Shown in pieces: positions 24,661-35,428 of a stretch of 64,000 nt of DNA. Each line of letters opens with the position of its first letter. Position 1 is the first letter of the stretch. The notes under the pieces are model-generated. The model was not told where the DNA came from and made no database searches. It saw only the letters and a list, made by a program, of their open reading frames with translations. Origin of the DNA: Oscheius tipulae (lineage: Eukaryota; Nematoda; Chromadorea; Rhabditida; Rhabditidae); NCBI GenBank assembly GCA_037178975.1, contig JASJZH010000001.1, positions 310,001-374,000 on the forward strand, written 5' to 3'. Both the position numbers and the translations under genes were made by a program.

Positions 24661-26126
24661 ATGAGAGGAGAAGTTGGCGAGCTGCCGGTCGACATAACCG
24701 AGGGACTTTCGGCCGAGAAGCAGCAGGAGCAGCAGCTGATGAACAAGCTGGCTGCCTCGGGCAAGCTCCCGGCTCGTCCGGCAAGCTCTTTTCTTCAAAA
24801 GAAGCTCCAGCAAAGGGTAGGACAATTTGTTTTTTCCTATAAATTACTAGAAGATTTTAGAAATTTTTCGACAGTGGCGACTACGCGATGGACAAGAATA
24901 AGGGAGCCAAGACCCAGGTTGGACCGCATCCCCTGGCCACTCTTCCACCACGAGCCACCCAGCAGACAGAAGAGCCGGCCTCGCCGGAAGGAGACGCCAA
25001 TCTTCAGGTATATTTTGCGATTTTCTTCATGCAAACCTGTCTCAAATCTGGTCCTTCTTCGCCTGTTTTCAAGCTCTTAATCCTATCAAAGTGCCCACTT
25101 GCTCAGCTTGGCTGTTGAGCTGGCGCGTACAGAGGAAGCCCCCATTCTCTCATATGTCTCCATTGACGTAGCAGACTACTAATCCTGTTACTCCGAGAAG
25201 AATAGAAGATTGATCAGAGAAAACGCTGAAACGGATCTAGCGCGTAGAAATGCCTGGAAGGCCTCAATTTGTCGAATTCGGCTCAAGGGAAATAGTCATT
25301 TTTTTTGTGAGTGAAGTCGCTTTGGAAATGATTGTTGACAATCGAGACGATACGGAGACACCGTTTTTAAATCTCCGTTCAAGGTGACTTGTAGCGAAGT
25401 TTTTTTAACATTTTGTAGGCCTTTTTAAGCTCATTATAAATAAGTAACCTTTTTAGAAGTTTGCAGGCTCCAAGCAAAGTTACGACACTTTAAAGTTGTA
25501 GTGTATAAGTGGTGTAATGGTAAGAGACGACACTTTTGAACCAGACGAGCAGAATTTGATCCTTTTTCAATAAGCTATTTTGAGAGAAATACGACTGAAG
25601 AAATGGTCCCAAGATGAAAAGTTGACCGATTTACAGGAAAATTGGCCTCCAAAGAACAGTAGCCACCCTTGTCGCCAAAAAAACTGGCGATTCTGACTCA
25701 ATAAACTCCCCTAAAAGTGTTTCGAGGTGAACTGTGAAACGGTAAAACCGTTGGTCACACGTGGAAACAAACCTAACCCGTTCTTTTTCTGTAGTCGGAG
25801 CACTAACGAGCGGAGCCATTCGGAAAAACGAGTTTGCGCGTCCTTTACATTAGTTTCGTGCTCTTGGACAGTAGGATAGAATATTTATTTTTGTGTATCA
25901 ATCTAAAGACGAAGGACTCTTTTCCCATGTCTAACGACCTTAATTTTGCAGATCCCCACTCCTGAGACGGTCCCGCAGAGGAAGGCCTCGATCATCAATC
26001 CCTCGGTTCACTGCAAGTTGCAGCCTCAGCCCCATGTGCAGGTACTTTAGACCCTCTTTTCTCGCCTATTTCTAAGTAAACTTTCAGCATCACGACAGCT
26101 CGGCTGGACAGCCCGAAACGGAGTAG
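24661..26126 (+). CDS. Endosulfine/ARPP-19 family PP2A inhibitor
   Basis: A small, hydrophilic regulator. When phosphorylated by Greatwall kinase, family members inhibit PP2A-B55. The key motif FDSGDY is present (reading KFFDSGDYAMDK, near 24860-24890), created by joining exon 1 (ending LQKKLQQR) to exon 2 through a TTTTAG acceptor. Exon 1 has the usual lead-in (ASSFLQKKL in place of the vertebrate DFLMKRLQKG). Exons 3 and 4 give a divergent C-terminus with RKASIINPSVHCK, a possible PKA-type site (RKAS). The stop is TAG 26124-26126. The ATG lies 20 bases after a TTTTCCAG acceptor (ending 24640), a likely trans-splice site. Intron 3 (about 25.0-25.95 kb) is long and holds two tRNA-like repeats. 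Confidence 0.88.
25425..25565 (+). repeat. Degraded tRNA-like repeat (family C)
   Basis: CAAAGTTACGACACTTTAAA, then GTGGTGTAATGGTAAGAG (A-box-like), then GAATTTGATCC (weak B box). The block order matches the two copies at 31430-31810. It lies in the endosulfine intron. Confidence 0.5.
25757..25820 (-). repeat. tRNA-like repeat, minus strand
   Basis: On the minus strand it reads TGGCTCCGCTCGTTAGTGC followed by TCCGACTACAG and a weak B-box region (AACGGGTTAGG). It resembles the better preserved copy at 33005-33060. Confidence 0.4.
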
Positions 26127-26859
26127 AAGAAGGCGTCATAATCTCCCCTCAGTTTCATCACGATGTTTTGAAAAGAAGAATCCCGGCTCTCTCTTCCCCC
26201 TATTCTGTACATTTGTCTCTAACTCTTTCCCTGTAAAATTTCCCGCCCAAAACAAATTTTTGTAGTTTCTCTAGCTAAAACTCACTCTCCCGACCCCCAC
26301 CGCAAATTGTGATCCAAATCTTTTTCAAGACAAGACGTGAAAAAAATTGTTATTTTGGTATAAATACATTACTAGGGGAGCTGTGGCGGTGTTCAGGTAG
26401 AGAAGAGAAGAAGGAAGACGAGTAGAAGGCTGTGAGCAGTGACTTATTCCTGAGCAACGTAGAGATCCCTGGAAGACATTATGGCTCTGATACTGTCTAT
26501 TAATATGATGTTTTAGTAATAAGCACTGATTATTGGTCAGCCCTGAGACTTGAAGGGTTTTGCTGCTGTTGAAAAAACCGAGCAAACGAAGCAGACTTGA
26601 TCGTTTGGCGACCTGTTGACTTGGGAATGGAGTTGTAAGGTCTCCCAGACGATTTTTTGCCGCTATTAAGTGGGTTTTTATTGTTTTTTTTAGTTCGAGA
26701 GAATCTTTGACAATACGCCGAAAATCGCGTTTTCTGGCTAACTTACTCATTTTTAAAGGTTCTAATTGAATTTCTCGGATTTAGCGTGTAAAAGATCCCC
26801 TAATGACGTTGAAAGAAAGAAGAACCGAATGAGAAATCGGAAATTGGAAACGCAGTCCT

Positions 26860-27024
26860 TTAAAGCGAGTGTCCGGACCTTTTTTCCTAGTCAAAAAGAC
26901 ATAACCTCCCAGCACAAGTAAACAGCAAAGACTGAAAGACAGCTATCTTTACTTGCCTTGACATATCAAACCGTCTAATCTCTAACTTTGGAGAGTTACA
27001 AAAAGGTCCGGACACTCGCTTTAA
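26860..27024. mobile_element. 165-bp TTAA-flanked terminal-inverted-repeat element
   Basis: The two ends (26860-26884 and 27000-27024) are perfect 25-base inverted repeats, starting TTAAAGCGAGTGTCCGGACC and running into a T stretch. The outer TTAA on both sides can be read as a 4-base target duplication, leaving 21-base repeats beginning AGCGAGTG. The 115-base interior has no coding capacity, so this is a non-autonomous MITE. A TTAA target fits piggyBac-type transposases, but the ends do not begin with the usual CCC. Solo copies of the terminus occur at 14791-14804 and 62734-62746. Confidence 0.8.
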
Positions 27025-27392
27025 CATTGTTTGTGACGGGACCATTTTTCACTGAAAATGGGTCCAAAGTGAATAAAAACCAACGAGGAACATGAGATTG
27101 CGCCGACGTATCTTTTCGCTTGTACCGAACGTTTATGAGATATTTTCTCGAACATGTTCATGTTTGCCATGGCTAGTAGCAAAATATGACAGTATTGGGT
27201 GAAGAAAAGAGGTTTCTCAAAAAAAAAGTGGAGACAACTCTAATTTGCTAAGACCTCGACTCTTGCTCGAATGTGCGTTGTCTAGACTTTTCACGAGCAT
27301 CCACTCAATTGTCAGGTTCTAAACATTCTAAGTTCTGACCGTCTCTTAAATCGGATATTGTGCATCTGTTCCACATTTTCTGTGACAGGAAC

Positions 27393-30300
27393 TCACTTTC
27401 GACTCAACCGCTTCTTCCTCATCTCGCAGAAGATGATGATTATGAACAGGGCAATGAAGATGACAATTATAAGGGCTAGGGGGTAGAGCCAGGCGTATTG
27501 ACCTGAAGTTCGATGGTTTTAATCAAAAAGACAGCCTACTTTTGACTCGAAGCTCCCTCTCAATGGTCAGCAGTGTCTTGACCTTCTTCGTCCCACTTCT
27601 AGGGTAGTCGTTGGCTCTCTCGATTTCGTTCACTGTCGCACAGTCGTACTTTCCCTCATTTGTGTAGTTGACCTTCTTGAAACGGATCGTGTTTCCTTCC
27701 AGGATGATATCAGGACTCATTTCTGGAATAGGGAGAGGGTAAGAGATAGTGACAGTGACAGACTCACCAAGCGGTTTTCCATCCTTGGTCCACTTGAACT
27801 TCAGGGGAGGATGTCCCACCGCTGGACATGTCAAATTGACATCGCTCTCTACAGTGACAAGAATCGCCGAAGCTTTGAGAACGATGGCACTGCTCTGCCC
27901 TGAGCTCTCTTCCTGTGCAAAGTGCTCGTCAGAGACGACCACGGGACGCACTGAAAATAGGCTCTTCTAAATGATCAGTAGTTCCGAATTAAGTAACTTG
28001 ACTCTGTCACTGTCTTTGTCTTTGTCTTATGTCTCTACTGAACTATCTGTTTTCAACTGTCAATTAGGTAGACGTAACTCTGTTCTGTTCGAGGACAATT
28101 AGAGTTTTCGAAGGTTTCCAATCTCTCTACTACTAAAGTGCAATGGTGTCCGTCCGTCCGTGCGTCATCACGAGAAAAAAGCTGACAAGTCATGGCATGT
28201 CAAGAACTAAGTTGACAAGTCAGCTTTGGGGGGGGGAAACTTGGGAACTAGAAGAAGCGGCGAAGTCGCCTGTTGTAAATGCTAAGTCAATACTAAGGGG
28301 CGGCGAAGCCGTCGTAGACGGCTGGTACCCAACTATCAAAAGCTCATTCAAGTCTGCTGCAGCGACAATCTCCGGACTTTCTGGCGACTACGTGCCGACG
28401 CACTACCCGAAAGAGGACAGCTACAGGAGAATCTACCAGCTGCTGGTCGAGCTGAAGAAGAATGACAACCAGAAGAAGACGCCTGTTGAGACAGTCCCTC
28501 CCGCCCAACTGTTTCTAAATAAACTCTTTCTACTTTCTACTCCTATTCCCTGTTGTCTCATTGTCAGTAGTGGCGGCTAATTTGTGTTGTTTACTTGTCA
28601 TTCATAGCAGTGTAAGAGACAGGTGTCCTCGGTTGGGTGGGGGTGGACGTTCTTTTTGAGCTTTCTATATGAACAGGAGCCGAAAACATTGGATGAGATT
28701 CTGGTCAAGTGGTAACTATCCTGTCTCTGTCTCTCTGCTTCTCTGTCTTTCTGTCTCTCGATCGCTCTATCTCTCTGTCTCGCTGTCGCTCTGTCGCTCT
28801 GCCTCTCCGTCTCTCTGTACTTCTATCTCTCTGTAGCTGTCTCTTTGTCTCTGTCGCTCTATCCCACCGTTTCTCCCAACTCACAGTACAAATGCGTCGC
28901 AAAGCTAGCCTTCCCAGCCGTTGTCTCCAGTTCACATCTGTACTCTCCGGCGTCCTCGACAGTCGGCTCATTGATGACATAGCTGGCATTTCTCTTGTCA
29001 GGTGAGACTAGCGCTACCCATCTCTTTCCGTCCTTCTTCCTTAGAAAGTAGGCAGATGTTATTCTGACCTGTAAGAATCCAATAGTAAGATATTTCTCTT
29101 CGTTAGCCAGGCGTCAAATTTATATATCTACTCTCACTGCGTCAGCCAGTAATTGGCTGGCAAAAAATTAATGGCTTCAATACATCTCTCTTCGGAAACA
29201 TTCTGTCACTGGCATACTTGAATGAGTTTAGAGAGGCGAAGACAGGGACAGGTCCCTGACTGAACGAAGAGAGTATAGGAGAGAGTCCTAAACCCAGATG
29301 GCTTCAATCTGACCCCGGGAGTCCTCGAGATTGGTCGGGATGAGTGACATCCTCTGTCTCTCTCTCTTGGTGTAAGATAATCGAGTGCTGTTTATTGTGC
29401 AAGATGTGTGTGGCGCAACAGATGGGTATAGTACAAAAAAGAGCGGGTTAGACAAATAGAAGAGAGGACAGCTGTGATTTCTTGACTGTCCCTGTGTCTT
29501 TGTCTCTCTGTAGCTCTGTCTCTCTCTCGCTTATCTCTAGGAACACCTTCTCCCCTCCGTTCCTATGCATGATTTGCTCACCCTCTCACTCTCTGCCTAG
29601 GTGTCCCCATGTGCCCTGCTTCCGACCTCTCGCAGCTCGAAATCTCAGTAATTTTAAGGCGGCTGAGAGTGAGGCGATAATGCGCGAGAGAGAGTGAGGC
29701 CTGGGGGCAACTAGTGTGAACACAGGCTGAATCGATCTCTTACTCGTGAGAGTGGGAGAGAGACCCTTGGACAGGAAGAAGAGGGAGTTTACTCCCAAAG
29801 CTGTCTCTCTGAAGAGGCCACTGATTTGGCTGTATAAGTACCTACCCCCTGAAGTCCTCGAGGGATTCTTCTCGTGGTCACTAGGAACGGCTAAAGACAA
29901 ATTGGACCGGCAAATTGGCTCAGGGTCCAGTGGGTCAATCCCGTTTGTTTTGTCTTTGGACTGGGTGCATCTAATTTGGTTGGCAGAGAAGGACAGGCAC
30001 AACAGTTACTGTGACTAGTATACAATCCAGAGAGAGAGAGAGAGAGAGAGACAGAGATCAAGACTGAACAAGAACATTGTGACCAGATGTCTGACCAAGA
30101 CTATCGGAAGAGAGATTCAGTAGAGAGACGTGCAATAGAGTTCAGTAACTTTCCAGAACTCGTGGACAGAGTCATGATTTAGGATCTCGATAAGAGTTCA
30201 GAGACAGAGAGGGAGAGAGAACAGTCTCGTCCTAGACCAGGAACAGTTAAATAGAGAGTCACGTCCAGAGTCCAGATTGAAGCTGACCGCGAGAGTTAGG

Positions 30301-31053
30301 GGAGGATCATTGACAGATAGGGAACACGTCTCTCAGTAACGGTAAAGCATGAGCCAGTAGAGCAAGAGACAACTTGTCCATTCAGGCTATAAACAGCTGC
30401 ACTAGACTCTCACCCCTGGTTCGTCAAGACAGAGAAGAGTTTATGCTTGTGACTATCCTATCTCTGTCCCTGATCATGAATTCCCTTCCCCAATATCATG
30501 GTTCCAGAGGTATCCTAGCAACTCTCTGTTCTCCTTTAAATTATGCAGAACAGGAACGGGAACTATCCTCCTGATTTTGAAAACCTGCTCATCGGCTATA
30601 GAGCCATTTCTGCTTATTGGGCTTGTTTATTAGGTTCTGTTTAGTCTATAACCCCATAATTCATCATTCCTGCCTTCATTTTCTAAACATTGAATGAAAA
30701 AGACCCCCAGACTAGCCTAATAACGTCTGTTTTCTTCCCTTCCGAAGCGGCCGAAGAGTGTTGAATAGAGAGACAGGGAGAGTGTTAGCCTAATTAGCCA
30801 CGTTTTCGAAGAAACTTCAACATAAAAATAGGAGCAAAAAGGCCAGAAACAAGTGAAATCGTGTGGAACAAACCTGCGGACCGTCTGGAGAGCACCACAG
30901 CGTCACATTGTCGAATTTCTGTGGATTGTTAGGCGAATGACGAGCATGTGTCACGTTCAGGACCACCGGTGCCAGACCGCGAACATTCGGACCGGCTCCG
31001 ACTGTCAGAATGGAAAGAAAGGCTGAGAGGAGGAGCAAAAACAGCCCGTGCAT
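27393..31053 (-). CDS. Secretory Ig-domain membrane protein (basigin-like layout)
   Basis: A type I membrane protein. ATG 31053 opens a signal peptide (MHGLFLLLLSAFLSILTVGA), then the first Ig domain begins with VTLWCSPDGPQ. After a long intron the domain continues at 29070-28870 with YVINEPTVEDAGEYRCELE, the DxGxYxC motif of an Ig F-strand. A second Ig domain follows (VNLTCPAVGHPPLKFKWTKDG, then NEGKYDCATV; 27951-27520). The last exon gives a membrane helix (YPLALIIVIFIALFIIIIF), a short basic tail (CEMRKKRLSRK) and stop TGA 27393-27395. Two Ig domains, one helix and a tiny basic tail resemble basigin/neuroplastin, but the helix lacks their conserved glutamate. The introns hold a family A repeat and a plus-strand coding fragment. 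Confidence 0.78.
28128..28345 (+). repeat. Dispersed repeat family A, third copy
   Basis: Starts ACTAAAGTGCAATGGTGT, then CCGTCCGTCCGTGCGTC, then two CTAAGTTGACAAGTC-like blocks and a GGCGAAGCCGTCGTAGACGG end. A piece of the same end occurs at 32609-32640 (GGCGAAGCCGTCGGAGGCGG). Confidence 0.65.
28322..28580 (+). pseudogene. Coding fragment resembling the C-terminus of an FGGY sugar kinase
   Basis: A plus-strand open frame antisense within an intron of the Ig gene. The segment AAATISGLSGDYVPTHYPKE followed by DSYRRIYQLLVELKKN looks like the last helices of FGGY carbohydrate kinases. The ATP-binding domains are absent from the flanks, and the frame starts inside repeat A. An AATAAA-like string follows. 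It is probably a captured or retro-copied gene end; the family call is tentative. Confidence 0.4.
28716..28872. repeat. CTGTCTCT-type tract
   Basis: About 155 bases of CTCTGTCT, CGCTGTCG and CTCTGTAG variants, directly abutting the 3' side of the Ig-domain exon at 28875-29070. Confidence 0.85.
29071..30850. other. Long first intron of the Ig gene
   Basis: About 1.8 kb with GA-rich tracts (a pure GA run at about 30030-30050) and a 138-codon minus-strand open frame (29586-30002) without recognisable features. I see no second gene here. Confidence 0.5.
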
Positions 31054-31187
31054 CCCTCCACAGAGGATGGAAGAACCTTGGCCGGGGGCGGGGCTTTCCG
31101 TCCAGCTGGAGGGAGAAGATTGCAGAGAGAGTCTTGGCAGCTTTGGTTGCCATGGCTACTGGCCTCTTTAGGTTTGACAAAGGAAAC

Positions 31188-31290
31188 AGAATGATAGAGA
31201 GATAGAGAGACATACATACAGAAAGACAGAAAGACAGAGAGACAGCAAGAAAGGGAGAAAGAGAGATAGAGAGGCGAGAGACAGTGAGAC
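31188..31290. repeat. AGAGACAG-type tract upstream of the Ig gene
   Basis: About 100 bases of GAGAGACAGA and GAAAGACAGA units, just upstream of the start codon of the minus-strand Ig gene. Confidence 0.85.
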
Positions 31291-31429
31291 TTCGACCTGT
31301 CCGTGTATTCTCACAGCTTCTTATTTTTCTCTTACTAAAGCGCGGTGTCTGTTTGTGTGTGTTTGTGCGTGGCCGATTGTAGACTTGGACACACGGTAAC
31401 GGAAGTTCGTTTGTTGTAAAGAACCATTT

Positions 31430-31810
31430 TGTAGAGAATTTTGAGCTGAGTAAGAATATTCAATAATATTTAGGGGTACACCTACTCCGAACGAAGTTAC
31501 AGAGCTTCAAAGTTCTAGCGCCAAAGTTGGTGTATTGCTAAGAGTTGCCGCCAGCACGCACATCCCATGCGTCTCGTGTTCGATTCCGCGCCGAGGCAAG
31601 TCATTCCCTTCTATTGGTTTGAGGCCAGTAAAGTGTCTTTTTGTAGATTTCAATGAGTTGAGCAAGAATATGCAGTAATCTCAGCTTGCAGTAAATGGGA
31701 GTAGACCGCGTTTTGATCGGAAGTCCAGTATCAGCGCAAAGGTTTGTGTACTGCTAAGAGATGCTATTCGAGTTACGCGACCCGAGTTCGACCCCTGTGG
31801 GCAGTAAGCT
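31430..31810 (+). repeat. Two tandem tRNA-like repeats (family C)
   Basis: Copy 1 (about 31440-31605) has GAGTAAGAATATTCAATAAT, GAAGTTACAGAGCTTCAAAG, the A-box-like TGGTGTATTGCTAAGAG and a good B box (GTGTTCGATTCC). Copy 2 (about 31645-31805) has GAGCAAGAATATGCAGTAAT, TTGTGTACTGCTAAGAG and GAGTTCGACCCC. The order is the same in both and matches 25425-25565. This is what a tRNA-derived SINE family would look like. Confidence 0.6.
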
Positions 31811-32837
31811 TTTTGGCAAATTGTTTTAGCTGTAAAAGACATAGAGACAAAGAGTGTCGCTCCCGACCATTTGCTAGGTTCTCCGCCTTCAAGAGAGGGA
31901 TACCCACTAGATTCCTGAGGCCCCCTCATGTCGCTGCAATGTATTCGTAAAGTTTCTGTTTGTTCATGTCTGACTATTAGTGAACGGTAATATATCGTAG
32001 GATAGACGCATACAGACTCTCAATCCACAATAGATCATCTTCTTGAACTCTCATTAGACTATCTTTTTGTAATAGCCGTCTGCCCCACAACAAAGAGATA
32101 GGCAGACCTTGAGGGGGAGAAGATTGGAAATGCTCCTGCAGCAAGGAGAAAAGGGGAAACGATGTCTATAGTTTTAGGAAAACAAAGGAACTTGACAACA
32201 AAACAAACAGACAACAAGACGATTACAGAGATTGGGAGGTGCCAAGTAGAGAAACAGGGTGAAAATGACTGAGACGTAATCGAGGACGATATAGAATAGA
32301 AAGTAGGGCTACGGAAACGGAAAAACGGACAAGTTGGAAAACAACTATAAGAAGTTCCACTAATAGTAGCAATAAATGATGAGCTGTGAAAAAGATCATG
32401 AGACAGATTGCCAAACAAAAATGGAGTAGTATTCATTCTATCGGAAACGGACTAGTATGTTTTCTGAGAGCTTTCTGTCTATTGAAGCCCACAAACCAAC
32501 ACAACGTTATGTTTTGCCAAAAAAGTTGTGAGAACTTTGAAACATCCCCAAAAATAGGTAATGGATGCGTAAGATATTTGGAAAGTGCTCTCTACATCCA
32601 GCTGCTTGGGATGGCGAAGCCGTCGGAGGCGGCTGGTACATTTCGAATCACCAGTAAAACCTGATGCTCTTCTCTCTTAGCCCTCACTTCATCTCAATAG
32701 ACAGTATCGAAAAAAGAGGTTCCAAACCCTCGCACCAGAACTTATCGACTCCTTTTCAGTTTTATCATAATCGCCTTTGATAAGCCGATTTTATGGGTAA
32801 AGAGAACAGAGAGTGCTCTCGCAGTTCTATTCCAGTG

Positions 32838-34699
32838 ATGCCTTCTCGTCGCTTTGAGGACAAAGTTGTCGTCGTAACTGGTAGGTCATCAGTTCTAAGT
32901 GATCCCAGCTTTCAAAAAGATCGTTCCAACCCAGTTTGTGGGGCAAAGAGCATGCTTAAGTTGTTTCCGAGGTTTCGCGAACAGGAAAGTTACCAAACGC
33001 GGGACTCGAACCCTGCTCCTTTTGTTTTGCAGTCGGACCGCTAACCGACTGAGCTATAGTCTATTTCCAACGTCCAGCGGCACCTAAATTTGTACGCTGG
33101 TAGCTCAGTATTTGCGCGCAAAAGAAAAAAATTTCAAATTTTTGAATTTTCTCCATTTTCCGCACTTTTTACAAATTTTGACCGTGTAATCGAATTCTAG
33201 GCATGCATAAACCTACTTGACAACAAATTTAGGGGAAAAATTACGTAAGAAAAGCACTGAAAATGACCAAAATATGTGAGCAGCGCCTCACTTTCGGCTT
33301 TCACGTTTTTCTGGCAGATTTTTTTTTTACAAAATGGCTGCCAAGTAGATTTGTTTAGACCCTGAATCCGATGTCAATGCCGAAACAACTGAAAAATGGC
33401 TGTAAACACACAAAACTGACATACTGAGCCCGGGTTACTGTAATTTCCTCGCGAGACCTTTCGCATTCCACCTTTAAAGAATTCGTAAGTGCCGCTGGAG
33501 GTTGGAAATGGACTATATACAGTTCGGCAAGCTCGCGGCCTCTTTCTAGGCTGAGGTCGGCAACACGTGACTCTAGGGTGCTTGACACACATCCAGAGCC
33601 AAGTGTGCAAGAGCTCAAGCAAAAGTAGGCACAGCTAGAGAATTGTACTCTTCTTCTCTTCGTAAGTCCATCTTCAGGTTCTAGCACCGGAATCGGCCGT
33701 GAAGCTGCCAAACTTTTTGCTGAAGAAGGAGCCAAAGTTACGTATTGTGGTAGAAATGCCACCTCTTTAAAAGTACAGTTTCTCGACCCCAAAAAATGCC
33801 AAATTCTATAGGAAACCCGTGACCTGCTGCTCACAGTCGGAGCCGTCGAAAAGGATCTACTAGAGATTCAGGGTGATTTGACGAGTGAGGAGGTTCAGGA
33901 CAGGGTCATCCAGGAAACTGTTGACCATTTTGGCCGGCTCGACATCTTGATCAACAATGCTGGCGGTGCAGCTCCGGACAACACAAAGACCCAGGGTTTT
34001 GAGTCGGACATGGATGTTTACGACTATACCATGAATTTGAACCTGAGATGGTAAGCAATGGTCACTGTCACTGTCACTTTTCAGCGTTACTCGACTCACC
34101 CGGTTGGCTCTTCCCCACCTGGTCAAGAGTCAAGGAGAAGTCGTCATGGTTTCTAGCATTGCCGGACTTCCTTTCGCTGTAAGACTTCCATAATATCTAG
34201 CAAAGCTATTCAGTTTCCCACAATTCCATACTATGCGATGACCAAGGCCGGTCTAAACCAGTTGACCAGGAGTTTAGCAGCTATCTATGCTTCCCAGGGA
34301 GTCAGAATTAATTCTGTAAAGTAGGAACAGTTAAATTGATGAACAGATAATGAAAATTTTAGTCCTGGAATCGTCACTACGGATATTATGAAAAAGCAGG
34401 GAGCTTCGGACACGGATATTGAGAAGGTAGTGACCCTCTGTTTTTCTTGCACTTTACCTCTCGGTCTTTCTGTCTAGCAATGCCATTGAGAGGGACATTT
34501 TCAGCTAGAGAAGAACCTCTGCTCCAACCCGGTAATGACCCCACTGGGGCGTGCTGGAACTTCCAGAGAAATAGCTGAAGCCATTGCCTTCCTGGCTGAC
34601 CGCAAGACCTCCAGCTACATCGTGGGACATTGTCTGGTGGTCGATGGAGGCTCCACTGTCATGACACCGGTTCTTTCCAATTACAAATCTGATTATTAG
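32838..34699 (+). CDS. Short-chain dehydrogenase/reductase
   Basis: A classical NAD(P)-dependent SDR. ATG 32838 begins MPSRRFEDKVVVVTG. The glycine-rich cofactor motif TGSSTGIG is completed across an 800-base intron (32881-33676). Then come the structural LDILINNAG, the catalytic Ser in VVMVSSIAG, and the YxxxK pair in YYAMTK followed by AGLNQLTRSLA. The SPGIVTTDIMKKQG loop and the C-terminal GHCLVVDGGST complete the fold, ending at TAG 34697-34699. Residue order and length (about 280 aa) are normal for the family, so it should be active. The substrate is unknown. From within exon 5 (34374) through the 3' flank to 34783, the DNA is duplicated 6.9 kb downstream. Confidence 0.9.
33005..33060 (-). 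repeat. tRNA-like element in an SDR intron
   Basis: On the minus strand: TATAGCTCAGTCGGTTAGCG (near-perfect D arm with A box), TCCGACTGCAAAA, and GGGTTCGAGTCCC (perfect B box with T-stem pairing). The anticodon stem does not pair on its 3' side and the acceptor stem is poor, so I read this as a tRNA pseudogene or SINE head, not a working tRNA. Confidence 0.55.
33055..33517. mobile_element. 463-bp element with 29-bp terminal inverted repeats
   Basis: TATAGTCTATTTCCAACGTC and on to GGCAC (33055-33083) is matched 27 of 29 by the reverse complement of 33489-33517. The interior has no convincing coding sequence. It sits in SDR intron 1, overlapping the end of the tRNA-like element. It is a non-autonomous terminal-repeat element. 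Confidence 0.6.
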
Positions 34700-34783
34700 A
34701 GAGAATATAAAAGAATAGGGATCTGTTTCGTAAAGTTTCTGTTTGTTCATGTCTGACAGGCATCAACTCAACATCCAGAGCTG
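34374..34783 (+). repeat. 410-bp direct repeat, copy 1 (SDR 3' end)
   Basis: Covers the end of SDR exon 5, the following intron, the last exon and about 84 bases past the stop. It reads identically to 41285-41694 at a constant offset of 6911 bases. Confidence 0.9.
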
Positions 34784-35428
34784 AAGCTGAAAGCAGTAGT
34801 GAACCGATCCCTGCCATTGCATGGATCGGTAGGGAAGGGAACGCGCAACCTGAGCGCAATCAACAGAAGGACCGTTTGTCAAACCCAAAACGGTTGTGGA
34901 AAGTACGGGTCATCGTAAATCGCGTCAAAATCACAAGAGTGACCATTTGGAGGCGGAGAAATAGTCTCTCAAAAATTTTTCTTGATAGGGTTCCACTTGG
35001 GCCCTATGGGAAAAGGAATTCTCTATAGCTACGAGAGAAACAATTGATGAAATGGAAAAAGAGTCTGTCTACCACGTAAAAGCGTCAGTCAAGTTTCTGA
35101 CAGATTCTTTCGATCGCTCTTAGTTTTGACACTTACAGCGGCGTCGACATCGTCGTCGGCTGGTGAATCTCTAAAACGCCAAAATTTACCGATTTCTGAT
35201 CATTTTCATTTCTTTTTGATTTCCTGTATCACGCCCTTTGCGATAAGCAGCATGTGAGAGCTAGAAAAAACCACTGCAAAACGTAAAAACGTTTAGAAGT
35301 TTGCTTATAATAATAATAGGGGATCTCCACCTCCCTGCGATTTTTCCTGTCGAAGCCACTATCGATTCCACGTTATCAGCTCTCACCAAAAGTCTTCTCC
35401 AACCAACTATTCCATCTTTTCTCCCTGA

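Noticed and set aside
26325-26750. 141-codon minus-strand open frame downstream of endosulfine
   Set aside because: Overlaps the probable 3' UTR region; no recognisable motif.
29586-30002. 138-codon minus-strand open frame in the Ig gene intron
   Set aside because: No motif, and it lies in purine-rich low-complexity sequence.
32059-32436. Hydrophobic minus-strand open frames resembling membrane helices
   Set aside because: Two overlapping frames are equally hydrophobic, as expected from T-rich sequence; no receptor motif.
33005-33060. Functional tRNA (Cys-like GCA reading)
   Set aside because: The anticodon stem does not pair and the acceptor stem is poor despite good A and B boxes.
34505-34750. 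81-codon minus-strand open frame present twice (also 41416-41661)
   Set aside because: Antisense of the SDR last exon; it is duplicated only because the DNA is.
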